In this document: in pieces, positions 59,299-64,000 of the stretch
Layout of the letters: each line of letters begins with the position of its first letter
How positions within the stretch are numbered: the first letter of the stretch is position 1
From: Anaerolineales bacterium
GTDB taxonomy: Bacteria; Chloroflexota; Anaerolineae; 4572-78; J111
Direction: 5' to 3'
Assembly (NCBI GenBank): GCA_020634855.1
Contig: JACKAU010000013.1
Coordinates: 141,224-205,223 of the forward strand
Length of the DNA stretch: 64,000 nucleotides
Translations under genes and position numbers: made by a program
The notes under the pieces: generated by a model
What the model was told of the DNA's origin: nothing
Database searches by the model: none
Seen by the model: only the letters and a program-made list of their open reading frames with translations

Positions 59299-62064
59299 AT
59301 GCCTACGGAAAATGTTCCGCTGCTGCGGACAAAACTGCACCGACCAGAACCTGGTCCCGGTCATATTCCACGACCCCATTTGCTCAATTACCTCAACCAC
59401 AATTCTCAGCGAAAATTAACCTTGGTCTCGGCCCCGGCTGGCTTCGGCAAAACCACGCTGATGGCCGAATGGTTACAAACCGGCTCCCGGCAGGTGGCCT
59501 GGTTGTCGTTGGATGAAGCGGATCGCAATTTTGTCCGCTTTATGCGTTATATCGTGGCCGCCTTGCAAACGATCTGGCCGGAGATGGGGCTGGATTTGAT
59601 GAGTTTACTTCAGGCGCCTAAGCTCCCGCCGGTACCTTATTTGGCCACCAGCCTTATCAACGACCTGGTTGATCGGCCCGAACCGTTCGTCCTGGTGCTT
59701 GATGATGTTCACCTGGTCGAGTCGGCCGAGATTACCCAATTTCTGGAAATGGTCATTGAATACTTTCCGCCTCAGGGACAATTGGTGCTGATCACCCGAG
59801 TTGATCCGTCCTTGCCGCTGGCCCGGCTGCGGGCGCGGAGCCACATGGCCGAAATCCGGGTGACCGAGCTGCGCTTCGACGCCGTTGAGATTGACGCCTT
59901 TCTAAAGCAGCGACAGCCTGATACCCTCCTGTCACCCGAGGCTATCGCTGCCCTGGCCGAACGAACGGAGGGCTGGATTACCGGCGTCCAACTGGCCTAT
60001 TTATCCCTGTATCATCACCCAGACCCAACCCGCTTTGTCGAGCAGTTCGCCGGAACCGACCGGTACGTGATGGAATATCTGGTTGATGAGGTCTTATCTC
60101 AGCAGCCACCCAACGTGCGCAGCTTCTTGCTGCGGACCTCAATTTTGGATCAAATTTGCGCTTCGTTGGGAGAAGCCTTGATGGAGGCGGTGGTTGAGGA
60201 TACATTTCAGCCAACCGAGGACGAAGTTCGCGAGGCCCCAAACGAGGCCAGCCCCACTACCGAGACGATATTGGAGACCATCCGGCAAGCCAATCTTTTC
60301 TTGATTCCGTTGGATACGGAGGCCAAATGGTATCGCTACCACCATCTGTTTCAATCGCTGCTGGAACATTGGCTGCAAACCCGCTGTTCCGCCCAAACAA
60401 TTGCCGCCCTGCACGCCCAGGCCGGCCGTTGGTTGGCCGGGCAGGGTTACATCGAAGAGGCGCTGGACCACATCCTGGCCGCCGGTGAGTTAGAGCAAGC
60501 GGCCCAGCTGGTGGAAAAGCATCGTCATAAGCTTCTCAACAAAGGGCAGGTGATTATTCTGGCCCAATGGTTAGAAAAGTTGCCGGAGCCGTTGATCGAA
60601 CGGCGGTCGGCCCTACTGCTGGCGCGAGCCTGGGTCTATCGTCATCGGCATGGGGCGCCCTCAGGCTACGCCGCCTTGCTGCCGCAGATAGAAGCCTTAC
60701 TGCACCACCGGCCCCACACGGCAGAAGTAGAAGCCCTTTGGGGTGAATTGTATTCCCTCCAAAGCGGCTGGAGCTATTTCCAGGGGGACGGACAGCGGGC
60801 TATCAGTCAGGCCGAGCAAGGCCTATCGAAAACACCGCCCGACCAGACCTTTGTCCGGGGTAACAGCGTGGTCAATCTGTCCATTGCTTACCGGCTGGTT
60901 GGCCGGGGTGAGGAAGCCAAGCACGAACTGATTCAGGCGCTTCATGAAAACCATGAGCAATCACCAACCTACGCTCTGCGGCTGTACACGCCGCTCAACA
61001 CGGTTTATTTAGGTGATGCTGACTTTTTCCGGATGGCTCAAACCGGCGCTTACCAATTGAAACTGGCTGAGAAAGAAGGGTTGACCATTGAGATTGGCTG
61101 GGGAAACATCTTCTGTGGGGGCGCGGCTTATGAGCATAATGACCTGGCGGCGGCGGCTCACTATTTCTCACGCATAACCGAACGACCTTACAGCGTAGAA
61201 TACCTGACCTATTCTGAGGCAGCTTATGGCCTGGTGATGACCTATCTAGCCCAAGACCAGCTCGATCAGGCCAATTGGGTGGTTGATCAACTGGTCGAAC
61301 TGATGCTGGCCCAAAACCGCCAACCCAATCCCCTGCTGGCCGATTGGCTTCAGGTCCGATTGGCCCTCCGTAAGGGAGATATCAGGGCGGCCCGGCGTCT
61401 GGTTTTGCCGCCAACATTTGAGCCTGAACGGGAAAGTATGATGGGCCTTATGGATGGCCAAGGTCGGACCCTGGCCAAGCTGCGCCTGGCCCAACGGACC
61501 GCAGTTAGCCTGGCCGAAGCCGCCCTTATGCTTCAGCAACTGTTGTCCGTGGCCGACGCCTGTTTCAACAACTGGCGCAAAATTGAAATTTTGGCCATGC
61601 AGGCGCTGGTCGATGAGGCGCAAGGCGCCCAGGAACGGGCGCTAGAGCGGTTGACCCAAGCGGTGACATTAGGCCAGCCAGGTGGCGTCATCCGGACTTT
61701 TGTCGATCTGGGGCCGCATTTGGTTCCGCTGCTGCAAGCCCTGGCAACTCGCAAGGTAGCTCCGACTTACATCGCCGCCATTTTGGCCGCTTTTCCCGCA
61801 TCCGACCTGCGAGCGCCGTCAGCCCCTCGGCCGGACCATTCCTCAGCGCCGGAGCTAATCGAACCCTTGACCGATCGCGAACTCGAGATTTTGGACCTGC
61901 TGGTTCAACGCTACACCAACAAAGAGATTGCCCGTCGATTGGTTATCTCGCCCTTCACCGTTAAGAAACATACGACCAATATCTACCAAAAGCTGCAAGT
62001 GAAAGGTCGGCGGCAGGCGGTGGCCAAAGCCAAGGAATTTGATCTGGTACCCAACGGTCATTAG
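59299..62064 (+). CDS. MalT-like LuxR-family transcriptional regulator
   Basis: 921 aa from ATG 59299. STAND-type ATPase domain at the N-terminus: LLRTKLHRPEPGPGHIPRPH, Walker A SAPAGFGKTTLMAEWL, WLSLDEADRNFVRFMRYIVA and Walker B PFVLVLDDVHLVES, with TEGWITGVQLAYLSL further on. A helical TPR-like middle (about 380-830) is the usual effector sensor. The C-terminal LuxR helix-turn-helix is complete: LTDRELEILDLLVQRYTNKE, IARRLVISPFTVKKHTTNIY and QKLQVKGRRQAV. The protein would oligomerise on ligand and ATP binding and activate promoters. Its target genes are unknown. In MalT the ligand is maltotriose. Confidence 0.9.
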   Translation: MPTENVPLLRTKLHRPEPGPGHIPRPHLLNYLNHNSQRKLTLVSAPAGFGKTTLMAEWLQTGSRQVAWLSLDEADRNFVRFMRYIVAALQTIWPEMGLDLMSLLQAPKLPPVPYLATSLINDLVDRPEPFVLVLDDVHLVESAEITQFLEMVIEYFPPQGQLVLITRVDPSLPLARLRARSHMAEIRVTELRFDAVEIDAFLKQRQPDTLLSPEAIAALAERTEGWITGVQLAYLSLYHHPDPTRFVEQFAGTDRYVMEYLVDEVLSQQPPNVRSFLLRTSILDQICASLGEALMEAVVEDTFQPTEDEVREAPNEASPTTETILETIRQANLFLIPLDTEAKWYRYHHLFQSLLEHWLQTRCSAQTIAALHAQAGRWLAGQGYIEEALDHILAAGELEQAAQLVEKHRHKLLNKGQVIILAQWLEKLPEPLIERRSALLLARAWVYRHRHGAPSGYAALLPQIEALLHHRPHTAEVEALWGELYSLQSGWSYFQGDGQRAISQAEQGLSKTPPDQTFVRGNSVVNLSIAYRLVGRGEEAKHELIQALHENHEQSPTYALRLYTPLNTVYLGDADFFRMAQTGAYQLKLAEKEGLTIEIGWGNIFCGGAAYEHNDLAAAAHYFSRITERPYSVEYLTYSEAAYGLVMTYLAQDQLDQANWVVDQLVELMLAQNRQPNPLLADWLQVRLALRKGDIRAARRLVLPPTFEPERESMMGLMDGQGRTLAKLRLAQRTAVSLAEAALMLQQLLSVADACFNNWRKIEILAMQALVDEAQGAQERALERLTQAVTLGQPGGVIRTFVDLGPHLVPLLQALATRKVAPTYIAAILAAFPASDLRAPSAPRPDHSSAPELIEPLTDRELEILDLLVQRYTNKEIARRLVISPFTVKKHTTNIYQKLQVKGRRQAVAKAKEFDLVPNGH

Positions 62065-62426
62065 GACATAATGCAATCATACCAATCAGATCGAGGTCGG
62101 TACCGCAAAAATTGTACCCGAACGAAGTCCGATCAAAACGACAAAAGGTCGTACCAAGCCCCAATCCCTAACTGAAAACCCAGAAGATGGCTCATCGATC
62201 GACGATAGATTGTTGGCCGGTATGTCGAAAAAATCATGACCCAATACAGGTGATTTGGCCTGAGATGCCAATGCATTAATCTGATGCTATAATCTAATTC
62301 CGAGATAAATAACAAAATAGTTTAATGTGAATTTTGTGCTTATTATAATGGTGGACACAACAGTAAGTTATGGCAGGGTGAACATCGTAGTGCTCAACAA
62401 AGCGCATCGTTGGGAGGCAGCGGCAG
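62065..62426. other. 362-bp intergenic region with an extended -10 promoter
   Basis: TGCTATAAT at 62285-62293 is an extended -10 element (TGN before TATAAT) about 135 bases before the kinase start. No clear -35 is needed for this class. No gene or strong hairpin is seen elsewhere in the gap. Confidence 0.55.
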
Positions 62427-63587
62427 ATGAGTAGAGAAGACAAGGTTAAGAGTCGTTCCACGGTTGTATCAATTTTGGCTAAAGATAAAGAGATTACAGC
62501 CTTACGAACCAGTCAGGCCCATTTGGCCGCCATCCTGGAAATTGCCCACGAAGCCATTATCTCTATTGATGAGCACCAGCGGATCACGCTATTTAACCGG
62601 GGCGCAGAGAAAATATTTGGTTATACCGCTGCTGAAGCCACAGGTCAGCCCCTCAATATTCTGCTTCCCAAAAGGTTGTCTGAACGCCACCAAAACCATG
62701 TGGCCCACTTCAGCCAATCGTCGGACGGCGCCAGGCTTATGGGCGAACGGCAAGAAATTATAGGTCGCCGAAAAAATGGTGAGGAATTTCCGGCCGAAGC
62801 ATCCATCTCTAAGCATAACGTGAATGAAACATTCATTTTTACCGTCGTGTTGCGCGATATTACGGAACGAAGAAAAGCTGAAACCGAACGTGAAAAATTG
62901 ATCGGCGAACTTAATACCTTTGGGCACACCGTGTCCCATAACCTAAAAGCGCCTTTACAGCTTATTCTTGGGTATGCTACCTTACTTGATGTTCAAGCCA
63001 AGTTGCCGGATTCTCTTCAAACATACTTGCACGCCATTCTGCAGAATGGGCGCAAAATGCAAAATATGATCGAGGAGCTACAGGTCTTAGCCGGCGTTCG
63101 AAAAGCCGACGTAGCCCTAAAACCGTTAAATATGGGCCGCATTGTGGCCGAGGTTCAGCATAGATTGACTTACATGATCGCTGAACATCATGCTCACATA
63201 GAAACAACGGTAGACTGGCCGGTAGCCTTGGGTCATGGTCCATGGGTTGAGGAAGTATGGGCGAATTATATCATCAACGGGATTAAGTATGGGGGGCAGC
63301 CGCCAAGAATAAGGCTGGGCGCCACCGATACTTGCGGCGGAATGGTTCGTTTTTGGGTGCGCGATAATGGCGATGGAGTAGCGCCTGATTTTCAGGATCA
63401 ATTGTTTCAACCTTTTGCCCGGCTCAACCAGGTCAGCGCCGAAGGATATGGCTTAGGCTTATCTATCGTCCGGCAAATTGTTGAAAAACTGGGGGGTGAG
63501 GTCAGCGTGGAGAGTAAGGGGACGCCGGGTCAAGGGAGCATTTTTAGTTTCACCCTAAAACGAGCCGCCCCTAACCCCGACGATTAA
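62427..63587 (+). CDS. PAS-domain sensor histidine kinase
   Basis: 386 aa with no membrane segment, so cytoplasmic. A short helix leads to a PAS domain (about 25-150: AILEIAHEAIISIDEHQRIT, NRGAEKIFGYTAAEATGQPL, GRRKNGEEFPAEASIS, VVLRDITERRKAE). The dimerisation and phosphoacceptor helix has FGHTVSHNLKAPLQLILGYA with His about 173. The ATPase domain shows the N-box EVWANYIINGIKYG, G1 VRDNGDGVAPD, F-box LFQPFARL and G2 GYGLGLSIVRQIVE. This is the phytochrome-like HK subclass. No response regulator is beside it, though the edge gene at 63938 is not known. Confidence 0.9.
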   Translation: MSREDKVKSRSTVVSILAKDKEITALRTSQAHLAAILEIAHEAIISIDEHQRITLFNRGAEKIFGYTAAEATGQPLNILLPKRLSERHQNHVAHFSQSSDGARLMGERQEIIGRRKNGEEFPAEASISKHNVNETFIFTVVLRDITERRKAETEREKLIGELNTFGHTVSHNLKAPLQLILGYATLLDVQAKLPDSLQTYLHAILQNGRKMQNMIEELQVLAGVRKADVALKPLNMGRIVAEVQHRLTYMIAEHHAHIETTVDWPVALGHGPWVEEVWANYIINGIKYGGQPPRIRLGATDTCGGMVRFWVRDNGDGVAPDFQDQLFQPFARLNQVSAEGYGLGLSIVRQIVEKLGGEVSVESKGTPGQGSIFSFTLKRAAPNPDD

Positions 63588-63692
63588 ATAATGGTTGTAA
63601 TTTGATTGTATCGTTGAGATGAAAATCGGATCTGGCCCTTCCCCAAAACTTTGGCCGGTGGAAATTACCCCTTTATCACCCAAGGGCTTAAA

Positions 63693-63730
63693 CTAACCTT
63701 AAGGACAATTTTAGGTAAGCTTAAGGTTAG
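63693..63730. promoter_or_regulatory. inverted repeat, candidate operator
   Basis: Perfect 11-bp arms CTAACCTTAAG (63693-63703) and CTTAAGGTTAG (63720-63730) with 16 bases between. It lies just before a TATGATAGAATAT stretch (63743-63755) that could hold a -10 box. It may be the binding site of a dimeric regulator, or a hairpin. Confidence 0.5.
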
Positions 63731-63764
63731 CTCTGGCTCAATATGATAGAATATAGCTGTTTCA

Positions 63765-63825
63765 AAAACACGGTTAGCCGCTGGGGTACCGGCCAATTCG
63801 CGCCCTGGCGGAGACCGTGTTTTTT
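63765..63825 (+). ncRNA. compact structured RNA ending in a T-run (riboswitch-like or terminator)
   Basis: P1 is AAAACACGGT (63765-63774) / ACCGTGTTTT (63814-63823), 10 bp. Within it CCGC / GCGG and GGG / CCC pair, separated by matching TG bulges, and the apical part has CCGG and GCG bases. The T-run at the 3' end of P1 makes it terminator-like. The inner two stems are more complex than a plain terminator. I do not recognise the class. Confidence 0.45.
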
Positions 63826-63836
63826 ACGATGGGAGT

Positions 63837-63915
63837 GGAGCGACAAAGCTTGTTTTGCCAGGAGCGACAAAGCTTGCTTTGTCAAGAGCCACGAAGCTTG
63901 CTTTGATGCTCCGAA
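63837..63915. repeat. triplicated GAGCGACAAAGCTTG repeat
   Basis: Three tandem variants of GGAGCGACAAAGCTTGCTTT occur in a row, ending TTTGATGCTCC. The unit is the arm of the 58-bp palindromic repeats at 28562-28619 and 55419-55476. It ends about 22 bases before the last gene's start. Confidence 0.75.
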
Positions 63916-63937
63916 CCTTTATCTTCAAGGAAAAACC

Positions 63938-64000
63938 ATGTCTTCAAAAAGAGCCTCACGCACCAAACAACGCTCATCAAGCCGGCGCAGTGACTCATCC
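63938..64000 (+). CDS. gene start at the right edge (21 codons seen)
   Basis: ATG at 63938 with AAGGAAAAACC before it opens a frame to the edge: MSSKRASRTKQRSSSRRSDS. The N-terminus is Ser/Arg/Lys-rich and disordered, as in many cytoplasmic N-terminal tails before a membrane helix. The product cannot be named from this. Confidence 0.55.
   Translation, partial: MSSKRASRTKQRSSSRRSDSS

Overview
The window looks like a chromosomal segment from a GC-rich, mesophilic, filamentous-type Chloroflexota bacterium (Anaerolineae or Caldilineae-like). This is an inference from gene style, not from a marker gene. The signs are long Thr/Pro-rich linkers in surface proteins, LysM/META/PKD secreted proteins, a MalT-like LuxR regulator, a T-box-controlled threonyl-tRNA synthetase, and intergenic DNA rich in short palindromic repeats and decayed insertion sequences.

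Region 1 (1-15949, all minus strand, read from 15949 leftwards) is a contractile injection system of the extracellular (eCIS / phage-tail-like) kind. In transcription order it has an unknown 274-aa protein, a small Lys/Pro-rich protein, sheath, tube, a 104-aa protein at the tape-measure position, a hub-proximal protein, a plug-like protein, a gpD/gpV-type hub-spike, a PAAR-like tip, a gp25-like protein, baseplate J, and a very large tail-I-like protein with a LamG domain. These are followed by two accessory proteins and then cargo: an 884-aa protein ending in an HNH-nuclease-like domain, and the N-terminus of a second cargo protein that runs off the window. No capsid, terminase, portal or integrase gene is seen. 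The most interesting signal is a roughly 40-residue module at the N-terminus of both cargo proteins that also forms the C-terminus of the 104-aa structural protein. It is a candidate cargo-docking tag and adaptor.

Region 2 (15950-19930) is an insertion-sequence graveyard. It holds the 3' fragment of an MFS transporter cut by an IS3 element with a frameshifted orfB, a remnant of an IS4 end, a multiply frameshifted IS5-type element and an apparently intact IS4 element.

Region 3 (20179-27592, plus strand) is a five-gene run: GT4-like glycosyltransferase, GH13-like glycosidase, N-formylglutamate amidohydrolase-like protein, DUF1704/MATCAP-type metallopeptidase and a glutathione-synthase-like ATP-grasp ligase. 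The last three form a tight unit that suggests addition and removal of an amino acid on an unknown substrate. A methylglyoxal-synthase-like protein with altered active-site positions follows.

Region 4 (28895-42100) has two large membrane-anchored surface proteins (SH3-PA14-PKD and jelly-roll/TolB-propeller), thrS with a T-box leader and clear promoter, and two methyl-accepting chemotaxis proteins with a decayed fragment of a third.

Region 5 (42854-49412) is a peptide-use group: M20 dipeptidase, peptidase T, AbgT-type transporter and a drug-exporter-type MFS protein. Region 6 (49555-55395) has two LysM-META proteins (391 and 1269 aa) around a small lipoprotein gene bracketed by two 141-bp inverted-repeat elements. 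Region 7 (55519-64000) has an orphan solute-binding lipoprotein, an MscS channel, a YitT-family protein, a MalT-like LuxR regulator, a PAS histidine kinase, and a structured intergenic region before a gene that starts at the right edge.
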